Counted from the stretch's first letter, positions 1-9,049 are shown. The stretch: DNA of 64,000 nt from Clostridium kluyveri DSM 555 (GCF_000016505.1 NC_009706.1:2356001-2420000), one strand, 5' to 3'. Translations and numbers: made by a program. Notes: generated from the letters alone by a model not told the origin.

Positions 1-736
1 GATGATGCCCTACTGCTATTTTTATTACGTTATTTTGAGGCAGTTGTCTTGAAGCCTTTATCAAACCTTCCGTATCAAAATAAGTTATTTTACGATGAAA
101 ATGGTCAATCTGAGCTGAGGTATTCAACATAAAAAATGCTAATTTTTTATTATCTATAAAATCTCCTAGTATAACTTTAAGCTGCTCTTTAGGGTTCTCT
201 GGGAAAGGTACTTTATATAATCTTTCATATAGATATTTACTATAGTTTGTAAATTTTTTATACCACTCTTTACTATCTCTTCTTAAATAAAATAAGTCAG
301 TTCCAATATTAGTAACTACTTTATCTTTAGGTCTGGGAGTACCAATGGCTAGATGATAGCTATTCATAGTGACATTCCAACTCAAATCATGGTTTCCAGG
401 TACTATGATTATATTTTTATATGGTACATTAAGCTGTTTGCTCAATATATCTATAAAATGAAATGCCTTTTCAAAGGATGCTTCTGAATTACCACCTTCA
501 ACAAAATCTCCACTAAATACTATATAGTCGATATCATTTAAGCTTAAACTGTTTTCAGGACTATCAAAATACACCTTTTTTAAATCAATAATTAAAAGAT
601 ATGCCTCATTTTTTTCATCAAGATCCAGTATATAGTGTAAATCACTTAGATCCAGTATTATTCCTTCTCTTTTAGCCTCTCTACTAATTTCCTTCTGTAA
701 TGGAGCTTTTACTTTCTCCTTCAATTTATAATCCAC
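1..736 (-). CDS. Metallophosphoesterase, partial (3' end off window)
   Basis: Reading the minus strand from 736 gives an uninterrupted frame of about 245 codons that runs off the left edge. It carries the calcineurin-like phosphoesterase signatures in order: SDLH near residue 33, GDF near residue 78, PGNHD near residue 116, and GHH at the cut edge. These are the metal-binding motifs of the family, which hydrolyses phosphoesters using two metal ions. The only usable start after the in-frame stop at 770-772 is GTG at 734-736, preceded by GGGG at about eight bases; TTG at 722-724 is an alternative. The substrate cannot be told, and the rest of the protein, possibly with further domains, lies outside the window. 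Family assignment is firm; specific function is unknown. Confidence 0.8.
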   Translation of the reverse strand, partial: MDYKLKEKVKAPLQKEISREAKREGIILDLSDLHYILDLDEKNEAYLLIIDLKKVYFDSPENSLSLNDIDYIVFSGDFVEGGNSEASFEKAFHFIDILSKQLNVPYKNIIIVPGNHDLSWNVTMNSYHLAIGTPRPKDKVVTNIGTDLFYLRRDSKEWYKKFTNYSKYLYERLYKVPFPENPKEQLKVILGDFIDNKKLAFFMLNTSAQIDHFHRKITYFDTEGLIKASRQLPQNNVIKIAVGHH

Positions 737-847
737 AGCCTCATCCCCAAATTTAATAGTATTTAATTTCTAAAATTTCTATATTACTACTATATAATAC
801 TCATCAATGTAGACAAGGTTCTAATGATTTACTTTCATGTTCTAATC

Positions 848-1381
848 TTAAAATTTGGAAAATATTCCTATGATGTCTCTTGATAATTCCCTTGATTTTA
901 TATGTATTATTAGTTCTTCCACAGCAGCTATGCTTGCAATAACACAAATCACATATCCTATAATATTTATATCCAAAAATCTATATAAATATGGAAAACA
1001 AAACAAGAGCAATCCTGTTATTTTATTGGCGTATGTGTGAAGAATAGCAAAGGTATGATATTTGAGATAGACTATAAGCAGTGAAATAACTCTAATAAAG
1101 AAAATCCATATTATCCATATTAATATTTTCATTGGAATGCGTATTATTGGTAACAAAGCAATAAGTGCAGAACTCATAAATACAATATCTCCAATACTAT
1201 CAAGTATTGTTCCCAGCTTAGTTGTTGAATTAGTCTTTCTTGCAATATATCCATCAACAATATCACTAAATCCACATATAGAATACACAATCCAAAATAA
1301 AGGACTAAATGGTTTTAGAAATAATAGGATTACGGATAGTACCATTCTTAATATGGATATGATATTTGGTATACTTTTCAT
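848..1381 (-). CDS. CDP-alcohol phosphatidyltransferase family membrane protein
   Basis: This 177-residue membrane protein has the complete CDP-alcohol phosphotransferase signature DG-x2-AR-x8-G-x3-D-x3-D (D43, G44, A47, R48, G57, D61, D65), plus an upstream D40. Hydrophobic segments follow it through the C-terminus. The family transfers a phosphatidyl group from CDP-diacylglycerol to an alcohol such as glycerol phosphate. The sequence does not show which alcohol is used, so pgsA is not assigned. Its ATG overlaps the stop of the MarR gene by ATGA, which indicates translational coupling. It is the last gene of a three-gene operon of methyltransferase, regulator and transferase, which suggests regulated remodelling of a lipid head group. 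That role is inference. Confidence 0.85.
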   Translation of the reverse strand: MKSIPNIISILRMVLSVILLFLKPFSPLFWIVYSICGFSDIVDGYIARKTNSTTKLGTILDSIGDIVFMSSALIALLPIIRIPMKILIWIIWIFFIRVISLLIVYLKYHTFAILHTYANKITGLLLFCFPYLYRFLDINIIGYVICVIASIAAVEELIIHIKSRELSRDIIGIFSKF

Positions 1382-1839
1382 TTTATGCTGTTCTCCCCTG
1401 TAAAATTACGAACAATTTTCCTCATAAGTTTTAATAATTCTTCCCTCTCCTCCCATGTATCCAGACATCCCATTATTTTATTATAAACTTTTTCTTCCAA
1501 TTCAACATGTTCCTTTTGTGCTAATATCCCATCTTCAGTAAGCACTAATCTATAAGAACGTTTATCTCTACTGCTTATAGTTCTTTTAATAAGATTTCGC
1601 TTTTCCAGTCTATTTATCATGCTTGTAAGAGTACTTTTAGGAATGTTCAAAACTTCAACTATATCTCTTATAATAACATCCTCTTTTTCAAAAATAATTC
1701 TTAAGACTCCTATCTCCGTGGTACTTAGCCCCTGTATCCTTGAAAATCGTGATTCTGCATTTTTATAGTCAGATACCATTATCATAGAATGCCATATGCT
1801 ACTTAACTCTCTAATCTGTTTTTCATACTTTTTGTCCAA
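1378..1839 (-). CDS. MarR family transcriptional regulator
   Basis: This is a winged-helix regulator of about 153 residues. The recognisable core runs from TEIGVLRIIFEKEDVIIRD through the recognition helix IPKSTLTSMINRLEKR to the wing ISSRDKRSYRLVLTEDG. These features are typical of MarR dimers that repress their own operon and release DNA on binding a small ligand. I place the start at TTG 1837-1839, because GGGGTG lies five bases upstream; a longer frame begins at 1854 without a better site. It sits six bases or more after the methyltransferase stop and overlaps the following transferase gene. The large palindrome at 2499-2547 over the operon promoter is the obvious candidate binding site. 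Confidence 0.85.
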   Translation of the reverse strand: MDKKYEKQIRELSSIWHSMIMVSDYKNAESRFSRIQGLSTTEIGVLRIIFEKEDVIIRDIVEVLNIPKSTLTSMINRLEKRNLIKRTISSRDKRSYRLVLTEDGILAQKEHVELEEKVYNKIMGCLDTWEEREELLKLMRKIVRNFTGENSIK

Positions 1840-1860
1840 ACTATCACCCCACAATTATTT

Positions 1861-2481
1861 CTAAGCAGATGCACTGATAACAAAACTTTTATAATTTATC
1901 TTTTTAAATTCAAAAGGTCTAAATCCGCATCTTCTTAGAAGTTTTTTCATCTCTTTTAAAGAATATATTTTATAATCCCCATTATGACATATACCAAATA
2001 TAAAATTCAATACTTGCCTTATTAAAGGTGGAGCAGTAGGATCCCCTATAATCAATTTTCCATCTGCTTTTACCACCCTTTTCATTTCCAAAAGTACTTT
2101 TTGGGGATTAGGATAATGATGAAATGAAGCATTACATAAAATTATATCAAAAGTATTATCCGGCCAAGGTATAAATTCTGCATCTCCAACTTTTAATAGG
2201 ATATCATCATTAAGATTCCTCCTAGCCACTTCAATCATTTTATTTGAAATATCAAGTCCACATAAATGTAATTTTTTATTTTCATATAATCGTGATAATA
2301 TATTTCCAGTACCACAGCCTACATCTAATAAAATTCCATTTTGAAACTTATCTATCCTTTTAATAATTTCATCATACATCACTCGTACAAATCTTCCATC
2401 AAATCCATCATCATAGTTTTCTGCCTGTTTATCAAAATTCATTCTAGAGTTTTCCTTAAAAGTATTTTTATTATTCATCAT
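1861..2481 (-). CDS. Class I SAM-dependent methyltransferase
   Basis: A 206-residue methyltransferase of the Methyltransf_11 (UbiE-like) type. The SAM-binding motif I LLDVGCGTGNIL lies near residues 51-62, acidic motif II follows in LCGLDISNKMIEVA, and the post-motif DIILCNASFHHYPNP is clear. AGGAGG stands six bases before tandem ATG codons at 2476-2481. It is the promoter-proximal gene of the operon with the MarR regulator and the CDP-alcohol transferase. The substrate is not evident from sequence; a lipid or small molecule is plausible given the neighbour. Family is firm, substrate unknown. Confidence 0.85.
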   Translation of the reverse strand: MMNNKNTFKENSRMNFDKQAENYDDGFDGRFVRVMYDEIIKRIDKFQNGILLDVGCGTGNILSRLYENKKLHLCGLDISNKMIEVARRNLNDDILLKVGDAEFIPWPDNTFDIILCNASFHHYPNPQKVLLEMKRVVKADGKLIIGDPTAPPLIRQVLNFIFGICHNGDYKIYSLKEMKKLLRRCGFRPFEFKKINYKSFVISASA

Positions 2482-2498
2482 ATATCCTCCTCTATATT

Positions 2499-2547
2499 AG
2501 TACTATAATAAAATAATACTATTAACGTATTATTTTATTATAGTACT
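2499..2547. promoter_or_regulatory. 49-bp palindrome, probable MarR operator
   Basis: Two perfectly complementary 21-base arms (2499-2519 and 2527-2547) flank a 7-base spacer. The palindrome lies immediately upstream of the methyltransferase gene and covers the -10 region of its promoter. MarR proteins are dimers that bind palindromes overlapping their own promoters, so this is most likely the operator of the MarR protein encoded in the operon. The symmetry is directly visible; the protein-DNA match is inference. Confidence 0.65.
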
Positions 2548-2568
2548 ATTTTTCAATATTGAAGTCAA
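2540..2568 (-). promoter_or_regulatory. Sigma-A-type promoter of the methyltransferase-MarR operon
   Basis: Reading the minus strand, TTGACT (2563-2568) is followed after 17 bases by TACTAT (2540-2545). The -10 element lies inside the right arm of the palindrome, so a bound repressor would block it. Confidence 0.6.
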
Positions 2569-2614
2569 TAGGTCAAAAATCTCCCCATTAAAAACAACAT
2601 TTGATTTTGATCAT

Positions 2615-2659
2615 AAAAAAATAGTAGTCTCAACGGATAATTGAGAGCTACTATTTTTT
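2615..2659 (-). terminator. Bidirectional rho-independent terminator after cyclophilin
   Basis: An A-tract plus TAGTAG at 2615-2627 pairs with CTACTA plus a T-tract at 2648-2659, with an inner TCTCAA/TTGAGA stem. It lies 33 bases past the cyclophilin stop and can terminate on either strand. A similar A-TAGTA/TACTA-T element occurs at 25136-25180. Confidence 0.75.
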
Positions 2660-2691
2660 CAAACTTTCCATAAAAATATTATCTTATATGT

Positions 2692-3216
2692 TTAATCATT
2701 TACTTTTTGAGGTTCATCATATTTTTTATCAAAGTTTTCTACAGTTAAACTCTTCATTCTTTGATCTTCATAGGGCTTATCATTATAATCTCTTTTCTGT
2801 GACACTATTTTGTATACTTCTTCAATACCTTCTATAACTTTTCCAAAGGCAGCATACTGTCCATCCAGGTGGGGTGCATTATTTGCCATTATAAAAAATT
2901 GTGAACCCGCTGAATCGGGAGCCATTGTTCTAGCCATGGAGATCACTCCTTTTTCATGCTTTAAATCATTTTTAAAGTTGTTAGATGAAAATTCACCTTT
3001 AATTGAATAACCAGGGCCTCCCATTCCTGTGCCCTCAGGATCTCCTCCCTGAATCATAAATCCTGGTATAACCCGGTGAAAAATTGTACCATTGTAAAAT
3101 CCTTTTTCTGCCAATGATATAAAATTATTTACAGTATTAGGTGCAATATCTGGATAAAGCTCTATTTTTATAAATTTCCCATTTTCCATTTCAATTGTAA
3201 CTATAGGATTTTTCAT
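2692..3216 (-). CDS. Peptidyl-prolyl cis-trans isomerase, cyclophilin type
   Basis: A compact 174-residue cyclophilin without a signal peptide, so probably cytoplasmic. The catalytic region FHRVIPGFMIQGGDP (residues about 47-61), the GTGMGGPGY loop and GSQFFI (about 104-109) are all present, and these form the proline isomerase active site. A GAGGG ribosome binding site precedes ATG 3216. It appears monocistronic, divergent from the M3 peptidase gene and ended by the hairpin at 2615-2659. It accelerates prolyl isomerisation during protein folding. Family assignment is secure. Confidence 0.93.
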   Translation of the reverse strand: MKNPIVTIEMENGKFIKIELYPDIAPNTVNNFISLAEKGFYNGTIFHRVIPGFMIQGGDPEGTGMGGPGYSIKGEFSSNNFKNDLKHEKGVISMARTMAPDSAGSQFFIMANNAPHLDGQYAAFGKVIEGIEEVYKIVSQKRDYNDKPYEDQRMKSLTVENFDKKYDEPQKVND

Positions 3217-3326
3217 TTACTTACCCTCTTTCTATAATATGTAATACAGCATATGCCGCATTTATACAATAAACTTTATTAAAACTACTGTCAAGTGAAT
3301 AATTTTCATTAACTGAATAATTTATT

Positions 3327-3354
3327 TTGAAAATTAATCCATTTATATTATAAT
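3327..3354 (+). promoter_or_regulatory. Promoter of the M3 peptidase gene
   Basis: TTGAAA (3327-3332) and TATAAT (3349-3354) are separated by 16 bases, about 33 bases before the ATG at 3387. This is a good match to the sigma-A consensus. Confidence 0.6.
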
Positions 3355-3386
3355 ATTAGTAAATTTAAATGCATTGGAGGCATATC

Positions 3387-5081
3387 ATGAAATTTAGTGA
3401 ATTCAAATATGAAAGACCAGACTACGATGAAGTCAAAAAGTCCATTAACTCTCTTGTTGATGAATTAAAATCAGCTAATAGATGTGAAAAACAGCTTGAA
3501 TGTATAAACCATATAAATAATATAAGAAATCACCTGCAGACCGTGGGAACCCTGGCTCAAATACGACACAGTATAAATACAAAAGATAACTATTATGATA
3601 AAGAGAAAAGCTATTGGGATAAATATTCCCCTCTATACGATGAACTGGACTCTACATTTTACAAAGAACTGGTTCAATCAAAATTCAGAAAAGAATTGGA
3701 AGAAAAACTAGGCAGGCAATTTTTCACTCTGGCTGAATTTTCTTTAAAGTCTTTTTCTCCCAAAGTAATAGAAGACCTTCAGCTTGAAAATAAATTGTCA
3801 TCGGAATATACCAAACTGCTCGCTTCTGCAAAGATCCCTTTTATGGGTGAAACAAGAAATTTATCTGGTCTCACCCCCTTTATTCAAAGTAAAGATAGAC
3901 AAATAAGAAAAAATGCTTCAGATGCCAAATATAAATTTTTTACAGATCATGAAGATGAAATTGACAAAATATATGATGATCTGGTAAAGGTGAGAACTAA
4001 AATAGCACAAAAATTGGGCTTTAAAAGCTTTGTGGAACTAGGTTATATAAGAATGAAAAGAAGTGACTACACTCCTGAAATGGTAGCTAAATTCAGAAAG
4101 CAGGTGGAAAAGTACCTTGTACCTGCAGCTTCAAAGCTTTATGATAGACAGATAAAAAGATTGGGACTTGAAACTCTTACCTACTATGATGAAAAATTTG
4201 AATTTACAACAGGAAATGCCAAACCAAAAGGCAGTCCGCAATGGATAGTTTCAAATGCCAGTAAAATGTACTCTGAATTATCTGCAGAAACTGGAGAATT
4301 CTTTAGCTTTATGCTGGAGGGAGAACTTTTAGATCTGGTAACTAAAGAAAACAAGGCTGGAGGCGGATACTGCACCTATATACCAGAATATAAGGCACCT
4401 TTTATATTTTCAAATTTCAACGGAACTTCAGGAGATGTGGATGTTTTAACCCATGAAGCTGGCCATGCCTTTCAGACTTATCTATCCAGATGGATTGAAA
4501 TTCCAGAGTGCATATTTCCAACCTATGAAAGTTGTGAAATACATTCAATGAGTATGGAGTTTTTCACCTGGCCCTGGATGAATCTATTTTTTCAGGAAGA
4601 TGCAAATAAATACAGATTTGCCCATCTTGAAAGTGCCGTGAAATTCATACCTTATGGAGTTACAGTAGATGAATTTCAACACTATGTATATGAAAATCCA
4701 GAGGCAACCCCTGAAGATAGAAAAAAAGCCTGGAGGAATATAGAGAAAAAATATCTGCCCCATAAAGATTATACCGGCTGTGACTTTTTAGAAAATGGAG
4801 CATGGTGGTTCCAGCAGTCCCATATATTCAACGTACCTTTTTACTATATAGATTACACTCTTGCCCAGATATGTGCCCTTCAATTCTGGAAAAAAGCAAT
4901 GAACAATAGAAAATCTGCCTGGGAGGACTATATAAGGATATGCAAAGTTGGAGGTACAAAGTCCTTTTTGGAACTTGTTGAAATCGCCAATCTCAAGTCC
5001 CCTTTCCATGATGGATGCATAAGTTCAATTATTAAAGCTATAAATAACTGGTTCAATTCAATAGATGATAAAAAACTATAA
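3387..5081 (+). CDS. M3 family oligoendopeptidase (PepF-like)
   Basis: A 564-residue zinc metallopeptidase of the M3 (thimet/oligoendopeptidase F) family. The zinc site HEAGH lies near residue 356 in DVLTHEAGHAFQTYL, with the downstream glutamate region YESCEIHSMSMEFF. The length fits the shorter M3 group. It is probably cytoplasmic and degrades short peptides, since no signal peptide is visible. The open frame extends to 3369, but GGAGG at 3376-3380 sits seven bases before ATG 3387 and the sequence MKFSEFKYERPDY is the usual family start, so I use 3387. It has its own promoter and no operon partner. Confidence 0.9.
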   Translation: MKFSEFKYERPDYDEVKKSINSLVDELKSANRCEKQLECINHINNIRNHLQTVGTLAQIRHSINTKDNYYDKEKSYWDKYSPLYDELDSTFYKELVQSKFRKELEEKLGRQFFTLAEFSLKSFSPKVIEDLQLENKLSSEYTKLLASAKIPFMGETRNLSGLTPFIQSKDRQIRKNASDAKYKFFTDHEDEIDKIYDDLVKVRTKIAQKLGFKSFVELGYIRMKRSDYTPEMVAKFRKQVEKYLVPAASKLYDRQIKRLGLETLTYYDEKFEFTTGNAKPKGSPQWIVSNASKMYSELSAETGEFFSFMLEGELLDLVTKENKAGGGYCTYIPEYKAPFIFSNFNGTSGDVDVLTHEAGHAFQTYLSRWIEIPECIFPTYESCEIHSMSMEFFTWPWMNLFFQEDANKYRFAHLESAVKFIPYGVTVDEFQHYVYENPEATPEDRKKAWRNIEKKYLPHKDYTGCDFLENGAWWFQQSHIFNVPFYYIDYTLAQICALQFWKKAMNNRKSAWEDYIRICKVGGTKSFLELVEIANLKSPFHDGCISSIIKAINNWFNSIDDKKL

Positions 5082-5261
5082 TTTAAATTTTCATAATTCA
5101 ATCAACTTTATAACTAATTTTTTATAAAAATATAAATATATGCCATAGGTTTAAAGCCCATACTTTTATGATTTTATCAAAAAAAATAGCAATTTAAAAT
5201 AAATTTTATTCTATATGCTTGTTATATTATTAACATTGATAATTTTACTTATAAAAAAGTA

Positions 5262-5290
5262 TTGACAAAAACATATATACGGTTTAGAAT
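5262..5290 (+). promoter_or_regulatory. Promoter of the T-box/asnB transcript
   Basis: TTGACA (5262-5267) and TAGAAT (5285-5290) are spaced by exactly 17 bases and lie just upstream of the T-box leader. This is a near-consensus sigma-A promoter. Confidence 0.75.
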
Positions 5291-5296
5291 TAAACT

Positions 5297-5600
5297 CATC
5301 GAAGAAAAGCTATGATGGAGACAAGTAGGAAAAATATTCCACCAACAGTGAACTGGGGACAGTGTGAACCCAGGAGGCAGGATTTTTTTGAATAACACTC
5401 CGAAGTTGCAAACCGAAATATTTGTGTATTTAATTTAAACCTCTTAAAGCAGGTTCAAATAAAGTAGGAGCGTCGTATTCCATGCGTTATTTGGATACCA
5501 GTATTAGCTGGAAAGAGACCAATTATATTATGGTAAATTAGGTGGCACCACGGATAAGCGTCAATTCGTCCTATTATTAAGACGAATTGACGCTGTTTTT
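5297..5600 (+). promoter_or_regulatory. T-box leader, asparagine specifier
   Basis: The leader shows the expected T-box order: a long stem I region beginning near 5299, a specifier loop, and the T-box core GGTGGCACCACGG at 5541-5553, followed by a terminator. In the specifier segment GAATAACACTCCG the codon AAC (5394-5396) is followed by a purine, which reads asparagine. T-boxes bind uncharged tRNA and then form an antiterminator. Here uncharged tRNA-Asn should switch on the downstream asparagine synthetase gene, which agrees with its product. The codon call is by eye, not by a covariance model. Confidence 0.88.
5557..5600 (+). terminator. T-box-controlled terminator
   Basis: A perfect 14-bp stem (5557-5570 with 5581-5594), a 10-base loop and a following GTTTTT form the terminator. 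The T-box core just upstream would compete with it by forming the antiterminator. Confidence 0.88.
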
Positions 5601-5731
5601 ATATCTAAAATAAATTATAAAAAGTCGGCTGACTACACTTTTGTAGGGGAATTAAAACTTCAGTATTTCAGCTTTGTAAATAAAATTCAAAAAGATAATT
5701 ATTAAACTTATTGTATTAGGAGGAATATTAT

Positions 5732-7321
5732 ATGTGTACGATCATGTGTTATACAGGAACAGATATGAAGCATGGAAAATTTGCAGAGGCTCTTCAAAGA
5801 ACAGAGTCCAGAGGGCCGGACATGATGGAAATTCTTACTTTGCCCTCTGGTATTTTGGGCTTTCAAAGACTTTCTATTATGGATTTAAGTTTTAGCGGAA
5901 TGCAGCCATTTACCAGAAAAATGGATGCAGCTATCTGTAACGGTGAAATTTATGGCTTCCGTGAGATTAAAAAAGATCTTATAAAAAAAGGACATAAATT
6001 TATTTCCGATAGTGATTGCGAAATATTACTTCCCATGTATTATGAATACGGGCTGGATATGTTTTCAAAATTGGATGCGGAATTTGCAACTGTTATCTAT
6101 GATGGAAAAAAGGACAGCTACATTGCAGCTCGTGATCCAATTGGAATTCGTCCTTTATTTTATGGCTATTCTGAATCAGGTAAAATTATATTTGCAAGTG
6201 AAGCAAAAAATTTAATTGGTCTTACAGACAAAATTATGCCATTTCCACCAGGACATTATTATACTGACGGTAAATTTACATGCTATTGTGATATAGCAGC
6301 AAAAGAGAGTGACTATTGTAAAGATGACTTGGACGTTATATTCAATAAAATTCATGATAAATTAGTGGCCGCTGTGAAAAAACGTATGGATGCCGACGCT
6401 CCTGTAGGTTTCTTATTAAGCGGCGGCTTAGACAGCTCATTGGTATGTGCAATTGCCCAAAAAATGAATCCTAAAAAACCAATTAGAACATTTTCTGTAG
6501 GTATGACTGAAGATGCCATTGATTTAAAATATGCAAAAGAAGTTGCAGATTACATTCACAGTGATCATACCGTTGTCTATATGACAAAAGAAGAGGTACT
6601 CAATTCACTAGATGAAGTTATTAAAATTCTCGGAACCTATGATATTACCACAATAAGAGCAAGTATGGGAATGTATTTAATCTGCAAGAAAATACATGAA
6701 ATTTCTGATATAAGAGTTCTTCTCACCGGTGAAATTTCCGACGAATTGTTTGGATATAAATATACCGATTTTGCCCCAAATGCGGAAGAATTTCAAAAGG
6801 AATCGCAAAAGAGAATTCGAGAACTTTATATGTACGATGTACTTCGTGCAGACCGCTGCATCAGCTCAAATTCCTTAGAAGCAAGAGTACCCTTTGGAGA
6901 TTTGGATTTCGTAAAGTATGTTATGTCCATAGACCCTGAAAAGAAATTAAACAAATACAACATGGGTAAATATCTTTTAAGACGTTCATTTGAAGGAAGT
7001 TATCTGCCACATGATATCTTATACCGGGAAAAAGCAGCATTTAGTGACGCTGTAGGTCATTCCATGGTGGACTATTTAAAGGAATATGCAGAAACATTCT
7101 ATAGTGACGAAGAATTTGAAAAAATATGTGAAAACTATGAATATCATGCTAGACCATTTACAAAGGAATCATTGTTATATAGGGAAATTTTTGAAAAATA
7201 CTATTCAGGCCAAGCAGAAATGATAGTAGACTTTTGGATGCCAAATAAAGAATGGGAAGGCTGTGACGTAAATGATCCTAGTGCGAGAGTATTATCAAAT
7301 TACGGTGCCAGCGGTAAGTAA
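5732..7321 (+). CDS. asnB: Asparagine synthase (glutamine-hydrolysing)
   Basis: This 529-residue enzyme makes asparagine from aspartate, glutamine and ATP. Cys2 right after the initiator Met is the N-terminal nucleophile of the class II glutamine amidotransferase domain (residues about 2-190; RGPD and CNGEIYG motifs are visible). The synthetase domain follows with the ATP pyrophosphatase loop SGGLDSS near residue 230 and the aspartate-site region LTGEISDELFGY. AGGAGG precedes the ATG. The gene lies about 130 bases after an asparagine-specific T-box, so it should be induced on asparagine starvation. A hairpin at 7334-7373 ends the unit. Length is in the usual AsnB range. Confidence 0.94.
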   Translation: MCTIMCYTGTDMKHGKFAEALQRTESRGPDMMEILTLPSGILGFQRLSIMDLSFSGMQPFTRKMDAAICNGEIYGFREIKKDLIKKGHKFISDSDCEILLPMYYEYGLDMFSKLDAEFATVIYDGKKDSYIAARDPIGIRPLFYGYSESGKIIFASEAKNLIGLTDKIMPFPPGHYYTDGKFTCYCDIAAKESDYCKDDLDVIFNKIHDKLVAAVKKRMDADAPVGFLLSGGLDSSLVCAIAQKMNPKKPIRTFSVGMTEDAIDLKYAKEVADYIHSDHTVVYMTKEEVLNSLDEVIKILGTYDITTIRASMGMYLICKKIHEISDIRVLLTGEISDELFGYKYTDFAPNAEEFQKESQKRIRELYMYDVLRADRCISSNSLEARVPFGDLDFVKYVMSIDPEKKLNKYNMGKYLLRRSFEGSYLPHDILYREKAAFSDAVGHSMVDYLKEYAETFYSDEEFEKICENYEYHARPFTKESLLYREIFEKYYSGQAEMIVDFWMPNKEWEGCDVNDPSARVLSNYGASGK

Positions 7322-7333
7322 TTTATGACAAAT

Positions 7334-7376
7334 AACCAGCATGCCAGACTATTAAGTTAGTAACATGCTGGTTTGC
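7334..7376 (+). terminator. Terminator-like hairpin after asnB
   Basis: A 10-bp stem (AACCAGCATG at 7334-7343 with its complement at 7364-7373) lies between the convergent asnB and J-like genes. The T-run after it is short, so efficiency is uncertain. Confidence 0.6.
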
Positions 7377-7407
7377 TTATAGCCTATCCTTAAATAAATT
7401 TGCCCAT

Positions 7408-8778
7408 TCACTTGCCACAGCATTTTTTGTACTTTTTGCCACTACCACAGGGACAAGGGTCATTTCTTCCCACTTTAGGTTCTTCTCTTATGTAAGTATC
7501 TTGAATCCCCTGCCAAAGATCACAATCCCCGTTATTTCCTACATTATTAAATAACTTTTCCCCTCCTATGCCTTCAAGGGCCATTTCAAGCCTGCCTCCA
7601 CGGCTTTTAAAATATTTCTCATGTTCTTTAATCATTTTATTTCTCTCACTACCATTAAATGCTTTTTCAAAAAAATCTTTTAACTCCTCATATAAATTAG
7701 AATATTTTTTTGAAAGTGATATAACATATTTTCTATATTTATTTATATGCGTTAAAAATTGATGTTCCGCCCCACGAATATAAAGTTCTGAACCCATTGA
7801 CTCCTCAGGCAATATTTTACTGGATACAAAACTCACAAAATCTTCATGGTACTCCTCATCTTTTTCCAGACTCAAAAGTTCTTCTTGAAATTTACAGAAT
7901 CTATCCACCTTGAATTTAAGTTTTCTTATTTCTTCATTACCCGGTGTAATTTTTTCTGCCTTTTCTAAGATTTCTTCAGCAAGTCCAAACATTTCGGCTT
8001 CAACCATCCGTTTGGAAATCATAAGTAATATCCATGCTACATGTTCTTTTTCATCTTCTTGTTTAATTACTTCTTCTGATAACTTTTCAAGATTTTCTTT
8101 CATACTTTCAAAATTACCTTCTTTTAAATCTATAATGAAAATGGCAAGATAAGCACTTATAATAAAGTTTTCATTTTCTTTTCTTTCAATTAATTCATAA
8201 AGGACTTCTTTAGCTTCTTTAATATTGTTTCCTTCCATGTGTGCCTGGCTAAGACCCATCCATAAGGAAATATTGTCTTCATCTAATTCTATGGCTTTTT
8301 CAAAACTTTTAATTGCCTTTTTATGCCATCCTCTCATTAAATATGTCTTAGCTAGATATCCGGCAAAACTTGCATTATCAGGTTCTGCTTTCACAAGTTC
8401 TTCAAATATCTTTATGGCCTTACCATTATTGTTATTTTCAATACAAACCTCACCAAGAAAACTTTGTATTACCAATATGCTTGGAAACTCCTTATGTAAT
8501 TCCTCTAAAATTTTAATAGCCTTTTGATTTTTACCTTCTTTAAAGAGTTCATTTGAAGCATCAAATCGTTCCTTTGCATTGCCAGGTATATTAATAAAAC
8601 TATCATACTCTTTTCTAGTTTTTTCATTACTTAATATTTCATAAGCCTTTCGAATTTCCATAGACTTTTTTGCAAATCTTTCTGACGGGTATTTTCTAAC
8701 CATTTTAAAATAAGATTTTTTTATTTGTGCAGAATTGGCATCCTGGCCTATTTCTAAAATGTCATAATAGGTATTCAT
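7408..8778 (-). CDS. J-like domain / TPR / SEC-C zinc motif protein
   Basis: A 456-residue cytoplasmic protein with three parts. Residues 1-62 resemble a J domain ([20 protein letters not shown] ... [20 protein letters not shown]). Residues about 70-290 form TPR-type helical repeats such as [20 protein letters not shown] and [20 protein letters not shown]. The last 20 residues are a SEC-C zinc motif, [18 protein letters not shown]. The loop that carries HPD in true J proteins reads KYPSER here, so stimulation of an Hsp70 ATPase in the canonical way is doubtful. GAGGAG precedes ATG 8778. SEC-C motifs bind zinc and often contact SecB or the ribosome. The role is unknown; a protein-quality-control adaptor is inference. 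Confidence 0.75.
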   Translation of the reverse strand: MNTYYDILEIGQDANSAQIKKSYFKMVRKYPSERFAKKSMEIRKAYEILSNEKTRKEYDSFINIPGNAKERFDASNELFKEGKNQKAIKILEELHKEFPSILVIQSFLGEVCIENNNNGKAIKIFEELVKAEPDNASFAGYLAKTYLMRGWHKKAIKSFEKAIELDEDNISLWMGLSQAHMEGNNIKEAKEVLYELIERKENENFIISAYLAIFIIDLKEGNFESMKENLEKLSEEVIKQEDEKEHVAWILLMISKRMVEAEMFGLAEEILEKAEKITPGNEEIRKLKFKVDRFCKFQEELLSLEKDEEYHEDFVSFVSSKILPEESMGSELYIRGAEHQFLTHINKYRKYVISLSKKYSNLYEELKDFFEKAFNGSERNKMIKEHEKYFKSRGGRLEMALEGIGGEKLFNNVGNNGDCDLWQGIQDTYIREEPKVGRNDPCPCGSGKKYKKCCGK

Positions 8779-8902
8779 TCAATTTATCTCCTCAATTGTT
8801 TATTAAAAAGTTTCTTTTATCATACTAATAATCCTTTAAATTTTTCACTTTCCAAGATTCGGATAAATAGTATCGGTTTTATTATACCATATTAAGGCAC
8901 CG

Positions 8903-9034
8903 CTAAGAGACTATATATTCTCCTTTTTTATCTCCAATAAATAGTTTTTTCTTATTCTTTATTTTTATATCTCCTGATGTAGGTTTATGTCCCATTAAAA
9001 TCTTATTTAAATTATTGACTTCTAAAATATTCAC
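8903..9034 (-). pseudogene. ABC transporter ATPase remnant
   Basis: A 43-codon frame starting at GTG 9034 with GGAGAG upstream reads VNILEVNNLNKI, as at the start of an ABC ATPase. It then jumps directly to GHKPTSGDIKIKNK, which matches the segment after Walker A in many ABC ATPases. Walker A itself is absent, so an internal deletion removed the core and the rest of the gene is missing. It lies directly downstream of uppP on the same strand. It is most likely a decayed fragment with no ATPase function; a translated small peptide cannot be excluded. Confidence 0.45.
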
Positions 9035-9049
9035 CTTAATCTCTCCACT

